64,000 nt of DNA from contig OX377206.1 of the NCBI GenBank assembly GCA_947396885.1, positions 86,115,960 to 86,179,959 on the forward strand, read 5' to 3'. Made by a program: the position numbers and the translations under genes. The stretch's first letter is position 1; every line of letters begins with the position of its first letter. The notes under the pieces were generated by a model. That model made no database searches. It was not told the DNA's origin and was given only the letters and a program-made list of their open reading frames with translations. Shown here piece after piece: positions 54,544-64,000 of this stretch. Source of the stretch: Heligmosomoides polygyrus polygyrus (Eukaryota > Nematoda > Chromadorea > Rhabditida > Heligmosomidae).

Positions 54544-55203
54544 AAACACTTTCAATTATGTGTTGGATTGAAACATAAGTCCTTTGACATAAATGGACCC
54601 CGTGACGAACTGGGACTAATGAAGAAGGAGAACAAGAAGAAGACGCAAGTCCTGTGACAAGTCCTTTGAAGCACAGAACATTTGATTTCGACATATTTGA
54701 ACAAGAGCAGCGAGTTGTAAACGAACAAACGGTCCAGTCTTCTTCAGAATGCGCAAGGCGGGGCATCGAAGAACACCTTGGGTCAGGCAGGCGAAGATGC
54801 GACTTGAAAAATATTTATCGACCATGCATAAACACTTACATGAAGTTGACATTCGTTGCAAATAATGACTATGACTGTAGGTTTTACTGAAGGTACAACA
54901 GGTGCATACTTTCGTAAAGTTGAAGTTGTTCTATTTTCGAATGATAAAATCTGGCATTTAATAGAATTCAACACATTTCGAGGCATGGCAGTTACGGCGA
55001 CGTCGGTAACGACTAAACTGGGGATACACCTATGGCTAGTGCATATGGGTTCTATGAGGTGACATGAATTGGAGGGTTTGAGAAAGAGGTGTTGTGGAGG
55101 GATTGGATTCGAACTCATTTCCTCACTATAACAAAGCTTTTCGGGCTCTAAGCGACTTCACTCGTAGTATAAGGGGCATTTAGGATTTTTGGGCATCTTT
55201 TTA

Positions 55204-55370
55204 AGCCGTTACAACGATGTTTAGTTGCGATCAAAACTCTAGTGCCAGACGGAACTCGAACTCTTGCTGAACGGGCGGGGATGTTCTACACCATTACACC
55301 ACCGGCGTCCACATCTCGTGGGACCGATCAGCACTCACCCGTATATCGGCCGGCCTCTGATCTATCCTAG
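55204..55370 (-). repeat. tRNA-like repeat, family 3
   Basis: On the minus strand: GGTCCCACGAGATGTGG, CCGGTGGTGTAATGGTGTAG (A-box-like), GAGTTCGAGTTCC (B box), then GTTTTGATCGCAACTAAACA and TCGTTGTAACGG. Order and spacing match the copies at 55.8 and 62.5 kb. Confidence 0.65.
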
Positions 55371-55824
55371 TGGGGGGTGGGGAGGGGCACATAACTAAAA
55401 ATTAGGCAACAAATTAACTTGGGATTCATTGAGCAGGTTTAAGAGGACAAAATAGGGCCCAAGCTGACAAAATTTACAAAAAATTACAACAAAAAAATCA
55501 CCACGGTTGTAAAGCTATGTGCGCCCCTCACCATGATGGATCCTGGTTATAACACGTCAGGCGGGGTGTGCACACGGTATGCGGGTTTACATGCCCCCTC
55601 ACTACGACAGATCCTGGTTATAGCATATCAAGTGGCGGTCAACTGTGCTTGAATACGCTTCACCCGTCGGGACGTCTTCACAACCTCGGCTATTTGTTTT
55701 TTTTTGCTTGTTTATGCGTTTCCTTCTTTGCATTGTGGGCCCTATTCTGTCTTCTAGAAGCCTAGTCAAAAAATGAAAATTGAATCATTTCTATCAAGAC
55801 CCTAAGCTTGACCGTTTCCATGCT

Positions 55825-56015
55825 TGTATCAGCTGCTGGCTCATACGGGTGAGTGTTGATGGGTCCCATGAGAAGTGGAAGTTATGTTTGATCAAACAGC
55901 TCTGGTGGTGCAATGGCGTAGAGCACTCCCGCCTGGTCAGCCAGAGGTGTAGGTTCGACTCGCGCCTGGCGCTGGAGTTTTGTTCGCAAAAAAACATCGT
56001 TGTAACAGCTTTCAT
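55825..56015 (+). repeat. tRNA-like repeat, family 3
   Basis: ACGGGTGAGTGTTGATGGGT, CTGGTGGTGCAATGGCGTAG (A-box-like), GTAGGTTCGACTC (B box), GAGTTTTGTTCGC and AACATCGTTGTAACAGC. The 5' region GGGTGAGTG is shared with the 55.2-kb copy. Confidence 0.65.
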
Positions 56016-56485
56016 CCTCGATACCAGCCACTTGAGGCTTAAGAAAACTGAATTAAATTGTTGCATCCATGTTTAGCCTGTAGCTGCGAACAGATTTTCG
56101 GAGGCGCCAAATGCCTTCCTTGAAATTGCTGGAAGGAAATCACTTTTCAGAAGTGCTTCTAAATGCTAGAATAGAACATTATTTAATGGAACCAGCTTAA
56201 ATGCCGCTCCCCCACAACGCTTCTTAGACAAGTCTGCATGACATCAGTGGTAGATAAGAATGGACTAGTATTATCACGTACTCACTGTGCTTCAACTAAT
56301 GTGGTTTTGAGTTAATCGACAGTGAAGAGTTTCAAGTCCGCAACAATATAGTTCTGAAGGTGTTCAGACAGAACATCTGCTATATCATAACCCGAGAACG
56401 TACTGAAGTGTGCAACGAATGAGATCAACAAGAGTGAAGGAGGATAATGTAGGACGGATGATGTTCCACGCTACATCGCTCATCC

Positions 56486-59400
56486 TTAGCGAAGCATATA
56501 ACGAACGATTTCCATCGGCAGCGGGAAGATTATCGTCGAGTTCTTCTCAGCACTGAAATCACATCGCTTACACTTCGAAGCAAACAAAGAACAATGCTTG
56601 TTTTCAGTTCCTTCGAAATTCACTGGTATTCTAGGATTTATTTTATTTACTCTTGTACAACAAGTGTGCCTAAAACAAAAAAAAAACTAACAACTTAGTT
56701 TGAGAGTAATTGATGAACGACGAGTAGAAAAAGCAGATGTAGGTAAACAAGATATTGGGATAGCCATTAGATCTAACCACCTGCTGCCGGGGCAATGTGC
56801 CAGCGCCTGCTTACGTCATCAAGCCGTTGCCATTGGAGCTCGTTTTCGTCGCCCAGGGGGAGTTTGCAGCTGGGTTCTGCGTTCTTCAAGGGCAGAACCA
56901 GGCTAGGGAAGGGACTCCAGGGTGTGTGCGATCCAAGCTGCTTGCGTGGAAACTGCTTTCGTCGCTCAGGGGGAGTCTGAAGCTGGGTGCGCGCAGAACC
57001 AGACTAAGGAAGGGACTAGAGGATGTGGTGCAAAAATACAGCAACGCAGGAGGACCGAACCCCCTACCTCCTTCGTATGAAACAGCGCCACTACCACTGC
57101 CCCATGACCCCTTGAACCTGGTGCCATCGCGGGCATACAAGATATCGATTGAATGCCCACGCGGACGCCGACACGATCCGCGAAGCAACGGCAGCAGCCA
57201 CACCCTGCAGTATCGCGGGTTGATGAGCAAAGCTGCACATCAACCCTCGACTCCATGGAATGCATCGGCAGAAAGTGGTTAGGTCTAAGCCCTAGTTTAT
57301 GCTTGCGCCGCCATGCGGCGCGGCACCACGATCGCTATAGGTATCGATTTTTCGCGCAGCCCGATCGATATTTATCCCGACCATCGTGCCGCGCCGCGCA
57401 GCGGCGCAAGTATAAACTAGGTCTAAGTAAGACCCATATTGGGAGCCGATTTCCCAGTAAAGACTTGCGTAAGGATAGGGACTAAAAGGGTGTATGATGC
57501 GCCACATAATGTTTCTACAAGAGATTGTGAGGGAGATTTCAGTGCGTTTTCGTTCAGTTCTAGGATCTACCAGCCGATAACAAAGTCAGTGTTTTCTGCT
57601 TCAAGGAAAAGACGTTCGAATTCTCCGAACGTGGATGGAAATATGAATTAGTTGGCCTGGGAAGGGTTAGACCACCAAACTTTGTTGTGATGTGGTGCAT
57701 TCAAGAGTTAGAGTCTTCTCTGACTACCTGCGCGCTTAGGGGATTCCTGTACGGGCATAATAACGACATCTGATGGTTTTAGTTGTAAATGATCTTTTTT
57801 TAAGGCAGACAGTGGCACAGAAAACAGGTATGTGAACGTGAGAACCAAACTCTTATGTATTTAAGCTGAAGTTATAGCCAGACAAGCAGATGTAATGCCT
57901 TACAACATTTAATTTCCGACCGTTGCTTTTTCATCATATTTGAAAATGAGAAGTAACAGGATAAGGGACGGTGCTTATCAATCCGCTTTGGGATGCGCCA
58001 CGCATTCTACTTCTATGGATGTCGTGGAGGCAAGTCGAGTGCGTACATGGCCATACAATGACTTGCGGTGGCCATCCGATGGACAAGTCAGCGTTTCATC
58101 CTTCCCAGATAAGTCTGGTATCAATACATTAGACAGGATCCGACCGACGCCAGTTCAGATAATCTGAACTCGCAATTTTTTCAAACCTGGCTTAAAAGAT
58201 AATACGAATAATACCGTTTTGAAAAGCCCCTGGTCATGGGATGATTCAAGTAAGAGTAGCTTTGGCAAGGTGGATTGTCGAGTGATCCAAATAACTGATT
58301 TATCTTCGGATCTCACACCGATTTCAGAATCGGACAGAACAGATGCGTGATCAAAATGAGTTATCCGAATTTTCTGAAGATCCGATTTCGAGAAAATCAT
58401 CCCTATTTGAATCGCTTTAAGATCCGAACATGTCGACAATGTCATTTTTGGTCCTGGTGTTTCAACCAGATTTTGGAAAAAAGATGATCCGAATTACCCG
58501 AATCAGCGTCGGATCCAATGCCTACAATTCAACGATCCCGTAGGTATGGAAGGTTTGGATGATCTGGGCCGGAACGTGGAATTCGGTGCACGCGACAACC
58601 AGCGCCTATAGGCCTCACAGAGTTCTGAGGCAGCGCCGCGGCTCTATGCTTAAACATAGGGCAGAGACGCAGAGCTCGCCGCCGGCGGCGTCCCTGCCCT
58701 ATCCTTAACCATATCAGCGAGCAGCATTGCCGCAGAACTCTGTGGGGCCTTTAGGCCTTTGTTATACTACCGCTCACCGCGAGCGACGCCCAATGATATG
58801 CTCCCATATCGATCCAATCGCGCAGCCCGATCGATATGGGATCGTATCATTAGGCGTCGCTCGGGGTGAGCGCTAGTATAACAAAGGCATAAGACTGGTG
58901 CTGCCATATTCTCGCCCCCATTTTTTATTTCTAAAAACGATCAATAATGACTCACGCCACGCTACTTAACGTTTGCAGGTAGCGCAACTGAAGTGCGGCA
59001 GGCGACGAGGCGATCACAGTGGCAGCGTCGCGTAGAGATCTCGAAGCCTTCTGTTCGCCTTCGGCTGCGATAACCTTAAAATATTATATAATAGTTGTAT
59101 TCTGCCATGAATTATTATACACCATTTTCATGTTGAACTGGAGACTTTTCAAATCAATTTGGACACCTTTAAAATCAAACTGGACAGTTTTCAAACCAAA
59201 TTGGACGTTCTTCTAAGCTTGCCCAGGGCCTTGTTTAGTGTGCGCGCGACGCGCGACGCGATGCCATGTGTAGTGGCCGAATTGATTAATCGCGTCGCTC
59301 GATCAATTTGGCACTACGCATGCATTGCGTCGCGCGTCGCGTGCACACTAAACAAGGCCTAAAACTTTTGCAATCAAACCGAACTATTCCAAATCCAAAC

Positions 59401-62400
59401 GTGCATCTACATTAAAGTAAAGACTCTTCAAAAATGTTAGAATGAATTTTTGTTCAAGGAAAATTTTAGTATAACTTTTTTTGAAGTTTTTAATCATCTA
59501 CCTAATATGTGAACACATTGTTAGAAATTTTATAAAAATTTTATTTTTTTTTGTGAAAAAACAATGAGTTAAATCTTGTCTTAAAGAGCAGGAAGGCGGC
59601 TATTTTCTGTTGCCAGAACAGAGATTGCGCCTTGCTCCATCGGAAACTTCGCGATTTTTATTCCGTTGATAGCAAAATTTCTGTTTGCATGCAATTTTAC
59701 ACCTGGTAACGGTGCAACATAAGCAATCGTAAAAACACACATATCCTAACATTCCTGCTGCATGTAAGCAGTATTTACACTATCAATCAAGCAAACATTG
59801 CGACTTGACTAAATGATTGCTGCCTTGCTGCGCTACAATACAAAACTTAATTTATTATTTTTTCTCAAAAAATAAAATCTTTAAAAAATTGTTACTCATC
59901 TTCCGGCAGGTGAACTAAAAATTTTAAAGAAAGGTATATCAAATTTTCGTTAAACAAAAAATTATTCAAACCATTTTAATGAGTCTGCAGTTTAACCTGC
60001 CTAAAGGTCATTTCGATTTGGAGGAGTTCGCTTTGATTTCAAAGGCCTTAGGCTAGCTTAGAAGAGTGTTCAGTTTGACGTAAAAAGTGTCCATTTCGAC
60101 GTGAAAATGGTATATATCATATTAGTTATTATATATTTGTCACGAAATAGCTTCAGAGTTTTTTATACGAACGATATAGTACAATGTGTAACGAGGAACG
60201 CGTACTTACCTTGAATGGGTGTGCAATTGTAGGTTGTAAAGAAAGTTGTCAGTTTGCGATATACAATTTTCACGTCAAATTGGACAACCTTCTAAGCAAG
60301 CCTAACGCTTTGGAAATCAAACTGAACATTTTCAAACTCAAAACGAGCTCCTTCCATATTGAACTAGAAGCTCTTCAGGAATGTTAATTAATTTTCTATT
60401 CAAGGAAAATTTTAATAGGACTTCATTTGAAATTTTCATTCAGCTGTCCATTAAGCAAACACACCATGTTAATTTTTATAAAATTCTAATTTCTTGAAAA
60501 AAGTAATGGTTTAAAGCTTGCTCTAAACAGCAGGAAGCTTTATTAGTGCTAAAAGAAGAGACTGCCTTCGTCCAAGAGGTCGCAATTTTGCTTTGATTGA
60601 TAGCAGAATTTCTGTCTGCATGAAGTTTTACTCCAATAAACGATACGAGAAAATCAGTTGCAAATAACACTTTTATCCTCACTTTGGTGTTTCATGTAAC
60701 AGTCACATAAAAATTGCAACGAGCTAATCAAATGTATGGCGCGAATCGCCTTTTAATGCACTAAATTATTGAAGTCTTATTGCGCTTTAAAACAAATTTC
60801 AAAGTATTGTTTTTTCTTGAAAAATAAAAAAATCTTATAAAATTATCACACTCATTTGATCAGCTGGGTTTATTATTATTTATTATTATTTATTGAACTG
60901 AAATTTGAATTGAAAACAAAATTGAAACATTTGATTGAAAGGAAGTTATACTAAATTTTCCTTCGCAAAAAACTATTCTAACCATTTTGAAAAGTCTGAG
61001 AACTCGCTTTGGTTTTAGAGACTTTTAGTTGATTTCAGAAGCATCAGGTTTGTTTGGAGGATTGTCCAATTTGACATGAAAATGGTATAGACAAACGCGT
61101 TAAACTATAATACAACGTCTAATCTACAATTCAAAGTTTTTGCGGATTAGAAAGCAAAAACTTAATATTTTAACCGCGTGAGAACTCAACGAGTTCTTAA
61201 CAACTCTGGATTCCTGCGTCATTTTGTGCGTATATATTATAGCTCATCAAACCATTCATTCATTCATTGCTGCACCCGAAGTGCGATTGTGAAGAAAAAA
61301 TAGAAAGAGAAAAAGAGTAACAATCATATAACAGTGTCGAGCTTTATCAAACAACCAACACCGTCGATGCTGTGAACAACTTGAATAAAACTACGAACTA
61401 TGAGGATTATTTCTGCAGATTATTTCAGAGAACCCAGTTCGAAGCTTTAAAAAATATCGAAGTGAAATAGTTACTGTATTCCGTATATATTGCAGTTTCA
61501 GCCGCGTCTAACTTGATTTATAACTTGGTGGAAGCTAAGAAAGGAAACTGCAACTGTAGCAGTAGCAGGAGATGAACACTGTGAGAAGGGCAGAATCTTT
61601 TCCTGCTGGATTTACAAACAAGGACCTAACACACCCACATCAGTTATTCACGACTCCAATGATGTGCCCTTTTCGAGAATTGATTTATAAAAAATGTCGA
61701 ACCTTAGCCCTAGCCTCCCTTGTCGCTTCGGCCTCCGCTGCCATTGCTCGTTGCAACTGCACCGGTAGACGGACATCCTTTCTAAATCGAATCGATGAAT
61801 ACGTTGCTCACAGGTTTTCTGTATTTTTGCCTCTCACGTCTGAATCTCGATGCCCCACTACTCATTGGCAACGCATTGGGCTTTAAACATTTCCTCAAGA
61901 CCACAGTACGATATCTCAAATCCCATGTATTTATTATACGAAAATGACAACAGATCTGGAGGTTCAAAGCCTATCGTTTTCGTTCAGCACGGAATGTTAT
62001 AGGAACGTCCGACTTTCCGTGGATGCTAGACTAGGAATGTCATTGTTTCACCGACTGGATTCCGCGGGATGTCAAGAGAACACCAGGACGGCCACAAAAG
62101 CGTTCGTCGGGCTTCTTCGTCAAAGCGCTGAACGAACGAGACGACGCTCTTCGTGTCCCTGGAGCGAGGAGGGTCCACTGGAGCACTCTGGCACACAACA
62201 GCAACGAATGGAGACACTGCTGGCGCCCGCTCGAACAACTCGCTGATCAACGGTACGACTGGTGATACAGATACAAATGAATGTATTTTTCATTGTTAGC
62301 TTAGAGGTCAGCGATTTACAGCACCGTAGCATTCGAGCTTCAAACATGATTGACTCCTTGGCCGCCATGAACTTTGGGCGGCGATTTTTCTCAAGAAGTT

Positions 62401-62469
62401 GGCTACGACTTACATTTCTACTCGCTCGACTTTAATGCCCCAGCTTTCCGTCGCTTCATCGAGCAGTGC
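56486..62469 (-). CDS. Stomatin/band-7 (PHB) family protein, C-terminal part
   Basis: Membrane-associated scaffold family that oligomerises and modulates ion channels (C. elegans MEC-2, UNC-1 and STO proteins). Four exons on the minus strand: 62469-62414, 61781-61703, 59074-58956, 56552-56486; phases join and give 106 residues plus TAA. The reading runs [95 protein letters not shown], ending MLR. This is the end of the PHB domain and the oligomerisation region, with the family signatures VERVEIKDVRLP and [11 protein letters not shown]. The first in-window exon starts in phase 0 at a TTTCAG acceptor, so the transmembrane hairpin and most of the PHB domain lie right of the window. The protein stops soon after FPLP, without the long tail of MEC-2. 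Which paralogue it is cannot be told from this part. Introns 2 and 3 (2.6 and 2.4 kb) contain the fold-back and terminal-inverted-repeat elements listed separately. Confidence 0.9.
56840..57130 (-). repeat. Duplicated block with possible tRNA-like core
   Basis: TTTCGTCGCCCAGGGGGAGT near 56,843 recurs 114 bp later as TTTCGTCGCTCAGGGGGAGT; both are followed by GCAGAACCAG and AGGGAAGGGACT-type phrases. On the minus strand CATGGGGCAGTGGTAGTGGC and GGGTTCGGTCC could be Pol III A and B boxes. The open frames on both strands here are a by-product of high GC content. Confidence 0.4.
57289..57423. repeat. GC-rich fold-back element, family B
   Basis: CTAGTTTATGCTTGCGCCGC and CGGCGCGGCACCACGAT form arms with ATCGTGCCGCGCCGCG and GCGGCGCAAGTATAAACTAG. 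The centre is TATCGAT-TTTTCGCGCAGCC-CGATCGATA. It is flanked by the direct repeat AGGTCTAAG. Confidence 0.85.
57484..57735 (-). repeat. SINE family 1, strongly decayed
   Basis: ATGATGCGCCACATAATG, ATCTACCAGCCGATAACAAAG, TCAGTGTTTTCTGC and TTGGCCTGGGAAGGGTTAGA keep the family order at low identity. Confidence 0.45.
57955..58610 (-). repeat. SINE family 1, split by an insertion
   Basis: Tail and body lie at 57,955-58,135 (GGATAAGGGACGGTGC, GATGCGCCACGCATTCTAC) and the rest at 58,517-58,610 (CAATTCAACGATCCCGTAGG to GACAACCAGCGCCT). The piece between is a separate element. The tRNA-like head is cut off by the fold-back at 58,611. Confidence 0.8.
58136..58516. repeat. 381-bp MITE-like insertion inside a SINE
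   Basis: GGATCCGACCGACGC at the left and GCGTCGGATCC at the right form short inverted termini. The interior is AT-rich with recurrent GATCCGAA phrases and has no coding frame of interest. Confidence 0.65.
58611..58750. repeat. GC-rich fold-back MITE, family A
   Basis: GGCCTCACAGAGTTCTGAGG at the left and CTGCCGCAGAACTCTGTGGGGCC-type right end (written here in parts: GCCGCAGAACTCTG, TGGGGCC) form the arms. The interior shares ATAGGGCAGAGACGCAGAGC with the copy at 43,652. Confidence 0.8.
58754..58889. repeat. GC-rich fold-back element, family B
   Basis: GGCCTTTGTTATACTACCGC and GAGCGACGCCCAATGATA at the left pair with TATCATTAGGCGTCGCTC and GCGCTAGTATAACAAAGGC at the right. The centre is ATCGAT-CCAATCGCGCAGCC-CGATCGAT. 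It sits three bases after the family A element. Confidence 0.85.
59118..60112. repeat. Inverted-terminal element with 21-bp internal rhythm, copy 1
   Basis: CCATTTTCATGTTGAACTGG at the left faces GTCCATTTCGACGTGAAAATGG at the right. The left end repeats GGACACCTTTAAAATCAAACT, GGACAGTTTTCAAACCAAATT and GGACGTTCTTC at 21-bp steps. The body (TTCAAGGAAAATTTTAGTAT to AAACCATTTTAATGAGTCTG) is AT-rich and non-coding apart from the stomatin exon side at 59,074. A family B fold-back is inserted in its left end. Confidence 0.75.
59226..59361. repeat. GC-rich fold-back element, family B, nested
   Basis: GGCCTTGTTTAGTGTGCGCG and GACGCGCGACGCGATGC at the left pair with GCATTGCGTCGCGCGTCGC and GTGCACACTAAACAAGGCC at the right. 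The centre is AATTGATT-AATCGCGTCGCT-CGATCAATT. Its host element has no such insert in the second copy near 60,300, so the insertion is younger than the host. Confidence 0.88.
60259..61089. repeat. Inverted-terminal element with 21-bp internal rhythm, copy 2
   Basis: ATTTTCACGTCAAATTGGAC at the left and GTCCAATTTGACATGAAAATGG at the right, with the same body order as copy 1 (TTCAAGGAAAATTTTAATAG to AACCATTTTGAAAAGTCTG), at perhaps 70% identity. It has the same direction as copy 1. A TTATTATTTATTATT microsatellite lies near 60,880. Confidence 0.75.
62048..62275 (+). mobile_element. RTE-type LINE 3' end
   Basis: GATTCCGCGGGATGTCAAGA, then CCTGGAGCGAGGAGGGTCCA and GAACAACTCGCTGATCAACG, ending in CTGGTGATACAGATAC. 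It is homologous to 21,220-21,430 and 5'-truncated, and lies in the intron between two stomatin exons. Confidence 0.75.
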
Positions 62470-62540
62470 CTGAAAGAAATGTTACAGAATAATTGAAGTC
62501 ATTCTCTTGAAGCCTCCAGTGGCTGGTAATGAGGTTGCAT

Positions 62541-62728
62541 TCTGTTATAACGATGTTTCGTTGCGATCAGAACTCGGTTGGTCCCACGAGGTGTGGATGT
62601 TGCGTCCGACAAACAGTTCCGGTCGTGTAATGGCGTGGAGGAGCATTCTTGCCGGTCAGCAGGAGGAGCTGGTTCGAGTTCCACCTGCTGCTTGAGTTTC
62701 GATCGCGACGAAACATCGTTATAACAGC
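62541..62728 (+). repeat. tRNA-like repeat, family 3, enclosed in inverted repeats
   Basis: The core GGTCCCACGAGGTGTGGATG, CGGTCGTGTAATGGCGTGGA (A-box-like) and GAGCTGGTTCGAGTTCC (B box) is bracketed by CTGTTATAACGATGTTTCGT (left) and ACGAAACATCGTTATAACAG (right), with ATCAGAACTC and GAGTTTCGATCGC just inside. Confidence 0.75.
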
Positions 62729-62995
62729 TTGTTAGAGAATAGATTTAGGATTCTCCAGCAGTCTTTTCATTTAAATTGTTCACAGTCAAATGAAAACAGC
62801 AAGAGTAAATGAATTTCTTCTAATACCTCCAAAGTGTATTAGGCTATTTTACTGTTTTTCTATTTGAAAAGCACATTACATAAAGGTGTTAGATAAATAA
62901 ATGATAACAATAATGCAAGCTTATACGGTACCTGGTACCTAGCCTTATATGTCTCGAGCTTGCTGCTGATAAGGTGTCAATAAAATTTTGAGGTA

Positions 62996-63755
62996 AAAGG
63001 ATAAAACAATAAAGCCAGACGTTGACTTTGAGATGTGCAACGCATTCTGTTAGGTTGGTGCATAATTTTTGTACATATTTGGGTTTATTTGCAATTTCTT
63101 GAGGACATTTCGGAATTCATGGGATGTCTGCGTAGTAGATTCTGGAAGCTTCCAAGAGACGGGTACACAAGCGCGCGTGAGTGGACAAATTTTGAATAAT
63201 ATGGATTGAAATAAAAAATGAGAAAGGGATTGAAGGTTCTCTTTTCCGTTTGGGATTTGCAAGGCATGACCTACTGGAAGCTGTTGGACTAGAATCGCAT
63301 CGTCAATATCGACGTCTACACAAAACACCTCCAGAAACTGGTCGACGCTTTAAAAGCAAAACGACCGAAACTTCTCAAAGTCGCCTTCCTCCACGACAAC
63401 GGGAGACCGTACAAGGCGAAGTTAATTCGAGAATTCTTAGGGAAGATTGGTTGGACGACAGTGCCTTATCCACTATACAGTCCTGCCATGGTACTGTAAG
63501 ACTAAAACCTCTTTGGAACCCTTAAGCTGCATCTACGTAAGAAAAAGTTTGATAACTACGACCATGCAATGACTTACGGTGGCCATCCTATGAACACGTC
63601 AGTGTTTCATTCCTAGCAGAGAAGTCCGGTAGCAATTCGCTAACCAAGGATGGATAGATGGAAGGCTTGGTTCGCCTGGGCAAAAATCCGAACCAAGCAC
63701 CTCGAATCGGATGCATGCGACTGTCGATGAGGCGCCCGCTCTGAGCTACCAGTGC
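62996..63755 (-). repeat. SINE family 1 interrupted by a mariner
   Basis: The tail and first 50 bp are at 62,996-63,048 (AAAGGATAAAACAATAAAGC to GCAACGCATTCTG) and the rest at 63,548-63,755 (CATGCAATGACTTACGGTGG to CTGAGCTACCAGTGCCC). About 50 bp of SINE are missing at the joint. Confidence 0.7.
63049..63547 (+). mobile_element. mariner remnant inserted in a SINE
   Basis: Begins with TTAGGTTGGTGCATAATTTT, an Hsmar1-type terminus. The plus strand then reads VWDLQGMTYWKLLD, NIDVYTKHLQKLVDALKAK, VAFLHDNGRPYKAK (second catalytic Asp) and GKIGWTTVPYPLYSPAM. It is broken by two stops and truncated, with the third Asp and the right terminus lost. Confidence 0.8.
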
Positions 63756-63773
63756 CCCTCGATTAACTATAAA

Positions 63774-64000
63774 CGGTAAGGATAAAGGAAGGCGTTACTC
63801 AATTCCTTTTGGGATGCGCCACGCATTCTACATCTATGGGATATCGTGCAGGCCAGGCGATTTGAAGGCGTGTCTGGCCGTGCAATGACTTGCGGTGTCC
63901 AGTCCTTCCCAGACAAGTCTGGTACGAAATCACCGACCCCGGAGGTTTGATTCGCCTGGGCGAAAATCCGAACCAGGAACCTCGAATCGGAGGTGTGACG
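63774..64000 (-). repeat. SINE family 1, running off the window
   Basis: GGTAAGGATAAAGGAAGGCG tail, GATGCGCCACGCATTCTACA, then CAGACAAGTCTGGTACGAAA and CACCGACCCCGGAGG. The head is beyond the right edge. Confidence 0.8.

Noticed and set aside
55060..55150. tRNA gene around GAGTTCGAATCC on the minus strand
   Set aside because: Only the B-box-like word is convincing; no cloverleaf could be drawn.
56797..57282. 161-codon open frame near the stomatin 3' end
   Set aside because: Both strands are open, the sequence contains a 114-bp duplication and tRNA-like boxes, and no protein family was recognised.

Overview
The window is nuclear DNA of a nematode, most probably a strongylid worm of the hookworm type (Ancylostoma-like). 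The evidence is many short exons bounded by TTTCAG-type acceptors and GTAAG/GTATG donors, three genes of animal families, long repeat-filled introns, mariner remnants close to the hookworm bandit/Hsmar1 group, and RTE-type retrotransposon 3' ends. The species is an inference; the metazoan gene structure is direct.

Layout. (1) 1-20.9 kb, plus strand: the 3' part of a LIM-homeobox gene of the lim-4/LHX6-LHX8 type. It has seven exons here, a 13.3-kb intron inside the LIM region, a complete second LIM domain, a complete homeodomain and a stop at 20,696. (2) 20.9-27.7 kb: intergenic transposon graveyard with RTE pieces, a mariner remnant and tRNA-derived SINEs. (3) 27.8-46.0 kb, plus strand: a complete RabGAP1/TBC-11-type gene in about 28 exons, 3,048 nt of CDS and 1,015 codons before the stop. 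It has the order PTB - kinesin-like (DUF3694) - TBC - coiled coil, and both catalytic fingers are intact. Its introns carry an unusual load of fold-back DNA, including a 1,061-bp hairpin. (4) 46.0-56.4 kb: no gene recognised. It holds a 200-bp tandem satellite built around a captured palindrome, a 276-bp tandem duplication, short perfect hairpins and SINE-like units. (5) 56.5-62.5 kb, minus strand: the last four exons of a stomatin/band-7 family gene, whose 5' part lies beyond the right edge. Its introns hold nested fold-back elements and a tandem pair of about 0.9-kb inverted-terminal elements. (6) 62.5-64 kb: mariner remnant and SINEs.

The three genes act in separate processes (neuronal transcription factor, Rab GTPase-activating protein, membrane scaffold) and nothing suggests an operon. 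The most notable material is the repeat biology: a tRNA-derived SINE family (about 18 copies, two with clear target-site duplications and one nested 45-nt 5'-truncated insertion), three other tRNA-like repeat types, two families of GC-rich fold-back elements whose stems differ in sequence while staying paired, and a duplicated 3' splice site in the LIM-homeobox gene.
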